From: Phaeodactylibacter luteus
Lineage (GTDB): Bacteria > Bacteroidota > Bacteroidia > Chitinophagales > Saprospiraceae
Direction: 5' to 3'
DNA length: 64,000 bases
Assembly: GCF_007993045.1 (NCBI RefSeq)
Contig: NZ_VOOR01000012.1
Coordinates: forward strand, 62,001-126,000
The first letter of the stretch is position 1. Each line of letters starts with the position of its first letter. The notes beneath the pieces were generated by a model. The model was not told the DNA's origin. It made no database searches and saw only the letters and a program-made list of their open reading frames with translations. This document shows positions 17,855 through 25,864 of this stretch, piece by piece. The translations under genes and the position numbers were made by a program.

Positions 17855-18640
17855 ATGGATGCATTAGTAAACAATTTTCAACCTTTGCTGCTTGCGCAGC
17901 TCAAGTCCGGTGACTACGTAGGGTTCACCTTCTTCATCGGCTCTATGGCTATGGCAGCTGCCACAGTCTTCTTTTTCTTCCAGTTCAGCCAAGTGAAGGG
18001 CAAATGGAAGGATTCTATGCTGGTCTCAGGGCTGATCACTTTCATCGCTGCGGTCCATTACTTCTACATGCGGGATTTCTGGGCAACCAACCAAGCTTCC
18101 CCTACGGAGTTCCGCTACATTGACTGGATCCTCACCGTGCCCCTGATGTGCGTTGAGTTTTACCTCATCCTGCGTGCGTTTGGCGCTAAGGTAGGCCTGC
18201 TGTGGAAAATGATCTTCTACTCTGTAGTGATGCTTGTAGCGGGCTACTTGGGCGAGACGGTCTTCCGCGATGCTTCTCCACTTTGGGGCTTTATTTCCAC
18301 CATTGGGTACGCTGGTATCCTGTATGAAGTATGGATGGGCTCGGCAAAGCGTTTGTCCAACAACTCAAACGATCCGATCCTGCAGAAAGGCTTCAATGCA
18401 CTGGCGTGGTTCGTATTTGCTGGCTGGGCGATTTACCCAATCGGCTACATGACCATCGAAACGGGCTGGCTCGCTGGATTGATCCCGGCAGAATCTATGG
18501 ATATCATCTACAACATTGGGGATGCTGTCAATAAGATTGGCTTTGGTCTGGTGATCTACTCGCTTGCAGTCTCCAAGTCTGCACAGGGAGCCGAGCAGCA
18601 CGTAGAAGCTGGCGCGGGCAAAGCGACAACCAACGCATAA
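17855..18640 (+). CDS. Proteorhodopsin, green-type DTE proton pump
   Basis: A 261-residue seven-helix retinal protein that should pump protons outward in light. By comparison with the well-studied proteorhodopsin, RYIDWILTVPLMCVE gives Asp90 (acceptor, D97), Thr94 (T101) and Glu101 (donor, E108), the DTE motif. The colour-tuning position (105) is Met98, which points to green absorption. His68 in AAVHYFYMR corresponds to H75. Lys227 in GDAVNKIGFG is the retinal Schiff-base lysine. A Gly in PLWGFISTIG of helix 5 could form the carotenoid-antenna opening described for related pumps, to be tested by alignment. It follows crtY-blh with a separate leader that carries inverted repeats. Confidence 0.95.
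   Translation: MDALVNNFQPLLLAQLKSGDYVGFTFFIGSMAMAAATVFFFFQFSQVKGKWKDSMLVSGLITFIAAVHYFYMRDFWATNQASPTEFRYIDWILTVPLMCVEFYLILRAFGAKVGLLWKMIFYSVVMLVAGYLGETVFRDASPLWGFISTIGYAGILYEVWMGSAKRLSNNSNDPILQKGFNALAWFVFAGWAIYPIGYMTIETGWLAGLIPAESMDIIYNIGDAVNKIGFGLVIYSLAVSKSAQGAEQHVEAGAGKATTNA
17859..17872 (+). promoter_or_regulatory. Shared 13-base word, copy B, inside the first rhodopsin codons
   Basis: ATGCATTAGTAAAC overlaps codons 2 to 6 of the rhodopsin gene (Asp-Ala-Leu-Val-Asn). It is identical over 14 bases to copy C, which lies after the gene, so the rhodopsin reading frame is flanked by direct repeats. Confidence 0.4.
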
Positions 18641-18663
18641 AAAACAAAGCAAGGTCCTCCCTT

Positions 18664-18671
18664 TACTTTTG
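18664..18671 (+). promoter_or_regulatory. Possible -7 box (TACTTTTG) between rhodopsin and the next gene
   Basis: TACTTTTG matches TAnnTTTG and would give a transcript that begins near 18678, upstream of the unknown gene at 18947. No TTG is seen at the expected spacing. The 306-base spacer after the rhodopsin gene also holds copy C of the shared word and no convincing open frame; an ATG at 18675 reads only eight codons. Confidence 0.3.
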
Positions 18672-18718
18672 CACATGAAAAAAACCTGCACCCACCAATA
18701 GGCAGGCACAGGTCGACA

Positions 18719-18732
18719 ATGCATTAGTAAAC
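18719..18732 (+). promoter_or_regulatory. Shared 13-base word, copy C, between rhodopsin and the downstream genes
   Basis: ATGCATTAGTAAAC, here AATGCATTAGTAAACTATT, lies 215 bases before the start of the 250-residue unknown gene. Both copies A and C are preceded by an ACAGGT 8-14 bases upstream. Confidence 0.4.
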
Positions 18733-18946
18733 TATTCCTGCAAAGTTAAGGGATTTACTTGTTAATAGGGTGTTAAAGCCAAAAAACTACCGGCAGTACT
18801 GCACAATCGCGCAGTGCTGCCGGTTTCGTTTACTACCTGCTGTTGCCCCTCATCCGCTGAACTTTTTCTGCCTTCCTGCCTTTAAAAACCACCATCTGCC
18901 AAGGCCAACCCTGGCAGGTTCTCAGAAAAAAATCAAAGCAAACCCA

Positions 18947-19699
18947 ATGAAAAAAGCACTGAAAATCACGGGGCTCATAGTGGCTGCCCTCTTAGCTTTA
19001 TCCGTTTTGGGCATATGGCTGGCCCATACGCCCCGCCCGGAAGCCTCTCCTTCCCCGGAAGCCGATGCGCTGGCCCGCAAAATGATGGAGGCGGTAAATG
19101 CAGAGGCTTGGGAGGCGACCCGCTATGTAGCTTGGGCTTTTCCCGGAGGGCACGAGTACATCTGGGATAAGGCCAAGGAAGTGGTGCAGGTGAAATGGGG
19201 GGATACCGAGGTTTTGATGTCGGCGAATGGCCCTAATGGCAAGGCTTGGCGTTCAGAACAGCCGTTGGGCGGAGAAGCTGCGCAACAGGCTTTAGAACAG
19301 GCTTGGGGCTTTTTCTGCAATGATGCTTTCTGGCTTTGCGCCCCCACGAAGGTGTTCGACCCTGGAACTACGCGCAGCTTAGCCACACTCCAAGACGGTA
19401 GCCGAGGGCTCCTCGTGGCCTACAGCAGTGGAGGGGTGACCCCGGGAGATGCCTACTTATGGGAGCTGGGCGAAGACGGCCGGCCGCTTTCCTACCGGAT
19501 GTGGGTTTCGGTATTGCCTATCGGCGGGCTTAAGGCCTCTTGGGAAAAATGGGAACAACTGCCGACCGGCGCCCGCCTGGCGACTGCTCACGACTTCGGG
19601 CTGATCAGCATGGAACTGGAGGGGGTCCGGGGAGGGCAGTCCCTACAAGATGTCGGGCTGTCCTTTTACCCCTTCGAGGCCTTGGGCATAAGAGAGTGA
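18947..19699 (+). CDS. Membrane-anchored exported protein of unknown function
   Basis: A 250-residue protein from the ATG at 18947. It begins MKKALKITGLIVAALLALSV, an uncleaved anchor or signal segment, then a Pro-rich linker (HTPRPEASPSPEADALA). The soluble part holds WEATRYVAWAFPGGHEYIW, a Trp-rich core, and LPIGGLKASWEKWEQLPTGARL near the end. The body, with its repeated W/Y strands, looks like a lipid-binding or YceI-like beta fold, but no family is recognised. An in-frame extension back to 18770 lies in AT-rich, non-coding sequence and was not used. The gene shares direction with the rhodopsin and PAS-UbiA genes and lies between them. Confidence 0.75.
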   Translation: MKKALKITGLIVAALLALSVLGIWLAHTPRPEASPSPEADALARKMMEAVNAEAWEATRYVAWAFPGGHEYIWDKAKEVVQVKWGDTEVLMSANGPNGKAWRSEQPLGGEAAQQALEQAWGFFCNDAFWLCAPTKVFDPGTTRSLATLQDGSRGLLVAYSSGGVTPGDAYLWELGEDGRPLSYRMWVSVLPIGGLKASWEKWEQLPTGARLATAHDFGLISMELEGVRGGQSLQDVGLSFYPFEALGIRE

Positions 19700-19740
19700 A
19701 AGCCCCTTTTGCGAACCTTTACCTCTCACGGTTGTTTTAT

Positions 19741-19758
19741 TTTCAGAAATTACTGAAA
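19741..19758 (+). promoter_or_regulatory. Palindrome just upstream of the PAS-UbiA gene
   Basis: TTTCAG-AAATTA-CTGAAA is a perfect inverted repeat with 6-base arms and a 6-base centre, 9 bases before the ATG at 19768. It could be a repressor site or a small mRNA hairpin that covers the ribosome entry region. Confidence 0.4.
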
Positions 19759-19767
19759 GTAAAAAAT

Positions 19768-21036
19768 ATGAAAAGTGTCATCACCTGTGATATGGAAGGC
19801 CGGATCGAAACCTTCAGCAAAGGAGCAGAAGAACTGTTTGGGTACTCGGCCGAAGAAGTAGTAGGGAAAGAGCGGGTTTCTGTTTTTTCCCCTGGGGAGA
19901 TCGTACTGCAGAACGTGCCCGTCTGGCTGGATACGGCTAGCCGGGAAGGCAAGTACGAAGGCGAGACCCGGTTTTTACGGAAAGACGGCTCCCCATTCAG
20001 CGCCCGCATACGGATTACGCCGACTTTTGCCAATGGCAAGGCGAATGGGCAGACCGGCTATTGCGGTGTGACAGAAGCTGTAGCCGAAGAAGTCGACCCG
20101 CCCATACGTTGGACAACCAAGCTGGTCAAAGCCTTGGCCATTACCCGGATGCCATTCCTTTCGGCTGTACTGATGCCCGCCTTCATCGGAGGGGCGTTTG
20201 CTTATCATTATGTTCTGGACAACCCTGGCACGGCTTTCAGCTGGGGGCTGTTTTTGTGGGCCGTGCTCGGCGTAGCGCTGCTGCACTTGGGCAGCAACGT
20301 CATGAATGATTATTTCGATGTAAAAGACGGGACAGACGGCGCCAACAACAATTACTTCCTACAATTTTCAGGCGGCAGCCGTGCCATTGAATTGGGGCTC
20401 ATTACCTTAGGGCAGACTAAAAAGCTTGGGCTGCTCCTCCTTGCTGCTTCGGGCCTCATCGGCGCCTATCTGGCATGGGCAACGGGCTGGCCTGCATTGA
20501 TGATAGGATTGGCAGGCTTAGCTATAGGGTATCTGTACACCGCTCCGCCTGTAAGGCTGGTTGCGCGCCGCGGGCTTGGCGAGCTGGGCATTGCGCTTGC
20601 GTTCGGGCCATTGGTCACGTTAGGCATTGTATATGTGGCCACCCTACAGTTGGTGCCAATGGCTTTTTGGATAGGCTTGCCAGCTGGGCTGCTGACTGCC
20701 AATATTTTGCTGATCAATGAATTCCCGGATGCAGAGTCTGATGCCCTTACGGGGAAAAACCACTTGGTCGTTACTTTTGGCAAGGAAAAAAGCACCTACA
20801 TCTATTTGGGCATACTTTTAGCGGCAGCTGGGCTCACGCTGGGTTTGTCCTTCGCCCTGCCTGGGGGCAACCTATGGCTTGCACTGGTAGCTGTCCTGAT
20901 ACTGGCATCGGGCTTGGCTATTTTCCGGCATATCCGCATGCATTATGAGGACCGTTCTCTGGTCTTATCCAATAAAAGGACAATAGCGCTGAGCGCATTG
21001 GGCGGGCTGTTTACAGCCATAGCGCTTATACTCTGA
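19768..21036 (+). CDS. PAS domain fused to UbiA-family prenyltransferase (MenA-like)
   Basis: A 422-residue fusion. Residues about 1-108 are a PAS sensor domain: ITCDMEGRIETFSKGAEELF, GYSAEEVVGK, RFLRKDGSPF and a final YCGVTE. No LOV cysteine motif is present. Residues about 120-422 are a UbiA-type integral-membrane prenyltransferase with both Asp-rich sites: NDYFDVKDGTD (180-190) and NEFPDAESD (317-325). The block FSGGSRAIELGLIT is that of the 1,4-dihydroxy-2-naphthoate prenyltransferase (MenA, COG1575) group. MenA proteins normally lack PAS. A lycopene-elongase-like or other role is possible. The ATG at 19768 was chosen because a longer frame overlaps the previous gene. A terminator follows. 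Confidence 0.85.
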   Translation: MKSVITCDMEGRIETFSKGAEELFGYSAEEVVGKERVSVFSPGEIVLQNVPVWLDTASREGKYEGETRFLRKDGSPFSARIRITPTFANGKANGQTGYCGVTEAVAEEVDPPIRWTTKLVKALAITRMPFLSAVLMPAFIGGAFAYHYVLDNPGTAFSWGLFLWAVLGVALLHLGSNVMNDYFDVKDGTDGANNNYFLQFSGGSRAIELGLITLGQTKKLGLLLLAASGLIGAYLAWATGWPALMIGLAGLAIGYLYTAPPVRLVARRGLGELGIALAFGPLVTLGIVYVATLQLVPMAFWIGLPAGLLTANILLINEFPDAESDALTGKNHLVVTFGKEKSTYIYLGILLAAAGLTLGLSFALPGGNLWLALVAVLILASGLAIFRHIRMHYEDRSLVLSNKRTIALSALGGLFTAIALIL

Positions 21037-21086
21037 GCTATCAAGAGCTGACTTCAGATGTGTTTAATTTGATTATTGGGTTCATT

Positions 21087-21117
21087 GGTGGGCAAGCGCC
21101 AGCTTGCCCACCTTTTT
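21087..21117 (+). terminator. Rho-independent terminator after the PAS-UbiA gene
   Basis: GGTGGGCAAGC and GCTTGCCCACC form a perfect 11-base stem with a GCCA loop, followed by five T. It closes the rightward phototrophy segment. Its end touches the last codon of the convergent DUF6702 gene. Confidence 0.9.
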
Positions 21118-21619
21118 AATGCTCCCCCAAAGCAGCAGTTTTTTTTGCCTGCCCTTTCTGGAAAAACAGCATGCCAGGTTTTTCCCCGGGAAAGTCAAGG
21201 CTGAGGATATTCTTTTGGTCGTCGTAAGTATTCAACAGTATGCTGTATTCTACTTCGAGCGACTCAGGGCGGGGCAGCCCCGTTACTTCAAGGTAGCACC
21301 ACACGGCCATAAGGTCGTCAGATATTTCCTTGCCGATGAAGTCAAAGGATAAGGGGGTGCCGTCAGCAGAAAGCTTGAAGTGCCGCTGGAGATAATCTTT
21401 GAGGTAGGCTTCCGCCTCTGTGGCCTCTTTGGGGGTACAAAGGAAAAGGTTTTCATGCCCTTCTTGTGCAAGGGCGAGCTCCAAGTCGTCGATGAAAATA
21501 TGCATGCTCATTTGTAAAGCCTGCTCTTCGGTATCGTAGTGCGCCAAGCACTTGCTGACGTGGAAATCATGCGCTGGGCGGCTCAGCCAGAGGAGGGCAG
21601 AAAGCAACAGTACAGCCAT
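21116..21619 (-). CDS. DUF6702 family exported protein
   Basis: A 167-residue protein with an N-terminal signal segment, MAVLLLSALLWLSRPAHDFH, followed by HVSKCLAHYDTEEQALQMSM and HIFIDDLELAL, the characteristic opening of DUF6702 proteins of Bacteroidota. The rest has beta strands rich in acidic residues (VEYSILLNTYDDQKNILSLDF). In other genomes members are often encoded near a HupE/UreJ membrane protein, and here such a gene lies 3.5 kb upstream across the sdh operon. Function is unknown. It is separated by 40 bases from sdhB and is probably read through from it. Confidence 0.72.
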   Translation of the reverse strand: MAVLLLSALLWLSRPAHDFHVSKCLAHYDTEEQALQMSMHIFIDDLELALAQEGHENLFLCTPKEATEAEAYLKDYLQRHFKLSADGTPLSFDFIGKEISDDLMAVWCYLEVTGLPRPESLEVEYSILLNTYDDQKNILSLDFPGEKPGMLFFQKGQAKKTAALGEH

Positions 21620-21659
21620 CTTTTTTTATGCTAAACGTGGCGGCAAGCGTTGAAGTTGC

Positions 21660-22406
21660 TCAGGGTTTTAAAATTGCGCCCCGGTTGAATTCATAATTCA
21701 TGCGAGCGATGTGCGCAATGGAAATTTCCTGTGGGCACTCTACTTCACAAGCTCCGGTCTGTGTACAATGGCCGAAGCCCTCCTCGTCCATTTGTGCTGA
21801 CATGGCCTGTGCGCGGTGTTCACGTTCGGGCTGCCCTTGTGGCAGCATAGCCAGGTGGCTTACCTTTGCAGCTGTGAACAGGGCCGCAGAAGCATTCTTG
21901 CAGGTAGCCACGCAGGCGCCGCAGCCGATACAGGCTGCCGCATCAAAAGCCTGTTCTGCAGTACGGTGCGGTACAGGAAGGGCATTGGCTTCGGGCGCAT
22001 CGCCGGTACGGGCAGAGACATACCCTCCGGCTTGTATGATGCGGTCGAATGCAGAGCGGTCGATGCGCAGGTCTTTGACAACAGGGAAAGCTGCCGCCCG
22101 GAATGGCTCAACGTAGATGGTATCGCCATCTTTAAAATGGCGCAGGTGGAGCTGGCAGGTAGTGGTAGCGGCAAGCGGGCCGTGGGCACGGCCATTGATG
22201 AACAGCCCGCACTGCCCGCAGATACCCTCTCTGCAGTCGTGGTCAAACTCTACCGGGTCTCCGCCAGCGGTGATGATCTGCTCATTGAGCACGTCAAGCA
22301 TTTCTAGGAAAGACATATCCGGGTTGAGCCCGTTCAGGGCATGCTTTTCCATATTGCCTTTGGCTTGGGCGTTGTCTTGGCGCCAGATATAGAGGGTGAT
22401 CTTCAT
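21660..22406 (-). CDS. sdhB: Succinate dehydrogenase iron-sulfur subunit
   Basis: A 248-residue electron-transfer subunit of complex II. The [2Fe-2S] site is [15 protein letters not shown] with a further Cys, the [4Fe-4S] site is [11 protein letters not shown], and the [3Fe-4S] cysteines are in [15 protein letters not shown]. It carries electrons from the flavin of SdhA to menaquinone at the membrane. Its start overlaps the sdhA stop by 4 bases (ATGA), so the subunits are translationally coupled. The order C-A-B is that of the Bacteroidota/epsilon-type enzyme, with a single cytochrome b subunit. Confidence 0.96.
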   Translation of the reverse strand: MKITLYIWRQDNAQAKGNMEKHALNGLNPDMSFLEMLDVLNEQIITAGGDPVEFDHDCREGICGQCGLFINGRAHGPLAATTTCQLHLRHFKDGDTIYVEPFRAAAFPVVKDLRIDRSAFDRIIQAGGYVSARTGDAPEANALPVPHRTAEQAFDAAACIGCGACVATCKNASAALFTAAKVSHLAMLPQGQPEREHRAQAMSAQMDEEGFGHCTQTGACEVECPQEISIAHIARMNYEFNRGAILKP

Positions 22407-24319
22407 CGGTAATTTCTTACAGTTGGGGAAACAGTTTCAAAAAGGAGTGGCTCCTCGACGAGCTCTGGCGGGGTGTCAGGCCCTTGGTAGCTCCATACCG
22501 GAACGTATTGGAAGGCCTCGTCCCGCCTTAGGGCTTCTCCATCTCCGGTCTGGTATTCCTCTCGGAAATGGGCGCCGCAAGACTCTTCTCGGGCCAAGGC
22601 ATCCCGGCACATGAGCTCAGCGAGCTCCAGGTAATCTGCTACCCGGCCGGCTTTTTCCAGTTCACTGTTGACCGTTTCAGTGGCCCCCGGCACTTTCAGG
22701 TTTTGCCAGAAGTCAGCCCGAAGTGCTGAGATATCCTTGATAGCCTGCTGCAGCCCTTCCCGGCTCCGCAGTACCCCACACTTATCGTAAAGGAGTGCGC
22801 CGAGCGCTTTGTGGTAGCTGCCTGCCGTGCGCTGACCTTGGATATTGAGCAGGCGGCCGAGTTGTAGTGCCACGCTTTGCTCGGCTGCCGCAAAGGCTTC
22901 ATGGCTGGGGCCGATGGCCGGAGCTGTCAGCTGGCCTGCCAAGAAGTTGCTGATGGTGTTGGGGAGAATAAAATAGCCGTCCACACAGGCTTGCAGCAGG
23001 GAGTTGGCCCCGAGGCGGTTGGCCCCGTGGTCGGAGAAGTTGCATTCTCCGATAGCGAACAGCCCGGGCAGGGAGGTCATTAGTTCATAATCTACCCAAA
23101 GGCCGCCCATGGAAAAGTGGGCCGCAGGCGAGATCATCATCGGCTCTCGGTAAGCGTTCCGGCCCGTAATCTTTTCATACATGCGGAAAAGATTGCCGTA
23201 CCGCTCGCGGATGGCCCCCTCGCCATACTCCTGTATGGCATGGGCAAAATCCAGGTACACTGCATTTTTTTGGGGCCCAATCCCAAAGCCAGCGTCGATC
23301 CGTTCCTTGGCAGCCCGGCTGGCGATGTCCCTCGGGGCCAGGTTGCCAAAAGCCGGGTAGCGGCGCTCGAGATAGTAGTCGCGCTCTGCTTCTGGTATTT
23401 CATTGGGCGGGCGTTGGTCGTGAGCCCGTATAGGCACCCAGATGCGGCCGTCATTGCGCAAAGATTCTGACATTAGCGTCAGCTTGGACTGATAGCTGCC
23501 CGACTGTGGCAGACAGGTGGGGTGTATCTGAGTCCAGCTGGGCGCAGCGAACCCTGCACCTTTTTTATAGGCCCGCCAGATGGCAGATCCGTTGCAGCCC
23601 ATAGCTAGCGTGGAGAGGTAATATATTTTCCCATACCCACCGGTAGCGAGCACGACAGCATGTGCAGCATGCCTTTCCAGTTTGCCCGTATCGAGGTTGC
23701 GGGCGATGATGCCCCTGGCCTGCCCGTCAACGGTCACGAGCTCCAGCATTTCGTGCCGGGCGAAAAGCTGCACTTGCCCCTGCGCAACCTGACGGCTCAG
23801 GGCCGAATAGGCGCCGAGCAAGAGCTGTTGGCCGGTTTGCCCGCGGGCATAAAAAGTCCGCTTCACCTGTACCCCGCCGAAAGAGCGGTTGGCCAGGTAG
23901 CCGCCGTATTCGCGCGCAAAAGGCACGCCCTGTGCTACCGCCTGATCAATCAGTTGGGCAGAGCATTCTGCCAACCGGTACACATTGGCTTCCCGGGAGC
24001 GGAAGTCGCCCCCTTTGAGGGTATCGTAAAACATCCGGTAGGCGTTGTCGCCATCATTCTGATAGTTCTTTGCAGCATTTACCCCGCCCTGCGCTGCCAC
24101 TGAATGCGCCCGCCGGGGGCTGTCCTGAAAACAAAAAGCCTTGATCTGATAGCCCATTTCTGCCAAAGAGGCAGCAGCTGCACTACCCGCCAAGCCTGTG
24201 CCTACAACAATAATGGACATCTTTTTCTTGTTGGCGGGGCTCACCAGGCGGCAGGCGGCCCGGTAGCGGCCCCACTTCTCGGCCAGGGGGCCTTCGGGGA
24301 TTTTTGCGTCAAGCTTCAT
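22403..24319 (-). CDS. sdhA: Succinate dehydrogenase flavoprotein subunit
   Basis: The 638-residue catalytic subunit that oxidises succinate to fumarate. The FAD site begins [19 protein letters not shown] near residue 37. [15 protein letters not shown] contains the histidine that binds FAD covalently. [23 protein letters not shown] and [11 protein letters not shown] are conserved substrate and capping-domain blocks. The ATG at 24319 ([10 protein letters not shown]) is preferred over the TTG at 24325, which would overlap the sdhC stop. The length suits the type that pairs with a five-helix, di-heme cytochrome b. Confidence 0.96.
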   Translation of the reverse strand: MKLDAKIPEGPLAEKWGRYRAACRLVSPANKKKMSIIVVGTGLAGSAAAASLAEMGYQIKAFCFQDSPRRAHSVAAQGGVNAAKNYQNDGDNAYRMFYDTLKGGDFRSREANVYRLAECSAQLIDQAVAQGVPFAREYGGYLANRSFGGVQVKRTFYARGQTGQQLLLGAYSALSRQVAQGQVQLFARHEMLELVTVDGQARGIIARNLDTGKLERHAAHAVVLATGGYGKIYYLSTLAMGCNGSAIWRAYKKGAGFAAPSWTQIHPTCLPQSGSYQSKLTLMSESLRNDGRIWVPIRAHDQRPPNEIPEAERDYYLERRYPAFGNLAPRDIASRAAKERIDAGFGIGPQKNAVYLDFAHAIQEYGEGAIRERYGNLFRMYEKITGRNAYREPMMISPAAHFSMGGLWVDYELMTSLPGLFAIGECNFSDHGANRLGANSLLQACVDGYFILPNTISNFLAGQLTAPAIGPSHEAFAAAEQSVALQLGRLLNIQGQRTAGSYHKALGALLYDKCGVLRSREGLQQAIKDISALRADFWQNLKVPGATETVNSELEKAGRVADYLELAELMCRDALAREESCGAHFREEYQTGDGEALRRDEAFQYVPVWSYQGPDTPPELVEEPLLFETVSPTVRNYR

Positions 24320-24321
24320 GG

Positions 24322-25011
24322 TCAAGCAGGGTTTTGGGTGAAGTAGAGATAAATGGGGATGAGGCAGAAGCCTGCGGTCATAGCAATGGCGTAGGCGGTG
24401 CTTGCCCGCTTAGCCCACAACCGGTACCGGGGATGGTAAAGCCCCAGGCTGAAAAGTGCGCTTTTTACCCCGTGCAGCAGGTGGAAGCCTAAGGCGATCA
24501 TGGCCACGACGTAGAGCAAAACGTACCACGCTTCTTGATAGGCGGTGGCTACCACCGTGTACAAATCTTTTTGGCCGTGCTCGTCAAGGGGGATAGCCGT
24601 AAATTTATAAACGTACCAGAAGTCCTTCATGTGGACGGCCAGGAACACCAGCAGTATGCTGCCGAGCAGCCCCATGCTGCGGGCATACCAAGGGGAGGCT
24701 TGCCGCCTGTGGTCGTAGACATAAGCTTGGCCGCCCCTCGCTTTCCGGCTGCTTAGGGCAAGGAGGAGGGCGTACAGGGCGTGCAGCAGTATGCTGAGAT
24801 AAAGTCCGTAGGAAATGGCTTTGATCAATATGTTGCCAGACAAGAGCTGAGCATACAAGTTGAACTGTTCCCGTGCACGGGCTTCAGGCAGCAGCAACTG
24901 TAGGTTGCCGGCCAGGTGGATCAGAAGGAAAAACGACAGGAAACCTCCGGTCAGAGCCATGAGGTTTTTCCGGGCGATGCTGTGGCGGAAGGGCAGGTGC
25001 ATAAGCGGCAT
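24322..25011 (-). CDS. sdhC: Succinate dehydrogenase cytochrome b subunit
   Basis: A 229-residue membrane anchor of complex II with five predicted transmembrane helices, for example [37 protein letters not shown] and [17 protein letters not shown]. The histidines in these segments ([25 protein letters not shown] and [11 protein letters not shown]) are the expected axial ligands of two hemes b. It passes electrons to menaquinone. It is the first gene of the sdhCAB operon. The start could also be the Met three codons downstream. Confidence 0.92.
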   Translation of the reverse strand: MPLMHLPFRHSIARKNLMALTGGFLSFFLLIHLAGNLQLLLPEARAREQFNLYAQLLSGNILIKAISYGLYLSILLHALYALLLALSSRKARGGQAYVYDHRRQASPWYARSMGLLGSILLVFLAVHMKDFWYVYKFTAIPLDEHGQKDLYTVVATAYQEAWYVLLYVVAMIALGFHLLHGVKSALFSLGLYHPRYRLWAKRASTAYAIAMTAGFCLIPIYLYFTQNPA

Positions 25012-25135
25012 TGGATTTTGCGGAGTTTAGCACAAAGAGGGCTTAGCCCTCCCGGCGCTTTCACTTGTCTGCAAAATTATCAGCTTTTGGCTAGGCCGGA
25101 GGTGACAATTCTCAGCGGGCCGCCTGAAAATTGTG

Positions 25136-25744
25136 CTATGCTGGAACCCGCTCCAGCGCCATGACTAGGGCAAGCCCGAAGGCCGCACCGGAAACGAAGA
25201 GGTTCCATTCCCGCTGCCTGACTTTCAGGCCTTGCATAGCGGCGAAGGAGAGCCCCAGCACTACCGCTACAATGGCCAACTGCCCCAGCTCCACACCTAT
25301 GTTGAACGCCAGTAGCTGTGTGAGCAGCTGATTTTCCTGGCCCGGCAGAAGGCTGGAGCGGAGGAAATTGGAGAACCCCATGCCGTGAATGAGGCCAAAT
25401 GCGAGCGCAAAGCCATAATTGAGCTTCATGGTAGGCCCCCAGAGCAGTTCCTCCTGCCCGCCCTGCCGGTGGGCTGTGATGTTGAAAAGCGCCGTTGCGA
25501 GGATTGTGATAGGGATGAGGAATTCTATCCAAGCCATATTGACTGGCAGCCAGCCGAGCGCGGCCATGCCGAGCGTCAGGCTGTGCCCTAGGGTGAAAGC
25601 GGTAGCCAACAGTGCAACCTGCCGCCATTGGGCAAGCCGGTAGATGGCGCAAAGGGCGACAATGAATAAAATATGGTCATAACCTGCCAGGTCAGAAATG
25701 TGCGTAAAGCCCAATTGGAGGTAAACAGAGAAGACGGATTGCAT
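25136..25744 (-). CDS. HupE/UreJ family membrane protein
   Basis: A 202-residue protein with about six transmembrane helices. It begins with an extended N-terminal segment and then GYDHILFIVALCAIYRL, the metal-binding-like 'GxDHxLF' signature of HupE/UreJ proteins. AFTLGHSLTLGMAAL and GLIHGMGFSNFLRSS are the other conserved blocks. HupE and UreJ are linked to nickel uptake in other bacteria, but no hydrogenase or urease gene is seen here, so another cation or a different role is possible. It is transcribed in the same direction as the sdh operon, 125 bases upstream of sdhC. Confidence 0.85.
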   Translation of the reverse strand: MQSVFSVYLQLGFTHISDLAGYDHILFIVALCAIYRLAQWRQVALLATAFTLGHSLTLGMAALGWLPVNMAWIEFLIPITILATALFNITAHRQGGQEELLWGPTMKLNYGFALAFGLIHGMGFSNFLRSSLLPGQENQLLTQLLAFNIGVELGQLAIVAVVLGLSFAAMQGLKVRQREWNLFVSGAAFGLALVMALERVPA

Positions 25745-25804
25745 GGAGCGTAGTTGAATTTGGTGTTTCAGGGCTTGCGCCCGTTTGGGTTGCTCTACAA
25801 AGAT

Positions 25805-25839
25805 AAAAAGCTGCCCCGGAAGAACCGGGGCAGCTTTTT
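25805..25839 (-). terminator. Strong terminator after ahcY
   Basis: AAAAAGCTGCCCCGG and CCGGGGCAGCTTTTT form a perfect 15-base stem with an AAGAA loop. It lies 26 bases beyond the ahcY stop codon. The A and T runs at both ends would let it work in either direction. Confidence 0.93.
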
Positions 25840-25864
25840 GCTAATTGGCCAAACGCCTGTTGGC

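Noticed and set aside
18675-18701. An eight-codon frame (MKKTCTHQ) after the rhodopsin gene as a leader peptide
   Set aside because: It is too short, lacks a clear ribosome site and has no attenuator-like structure with a T run behind it.
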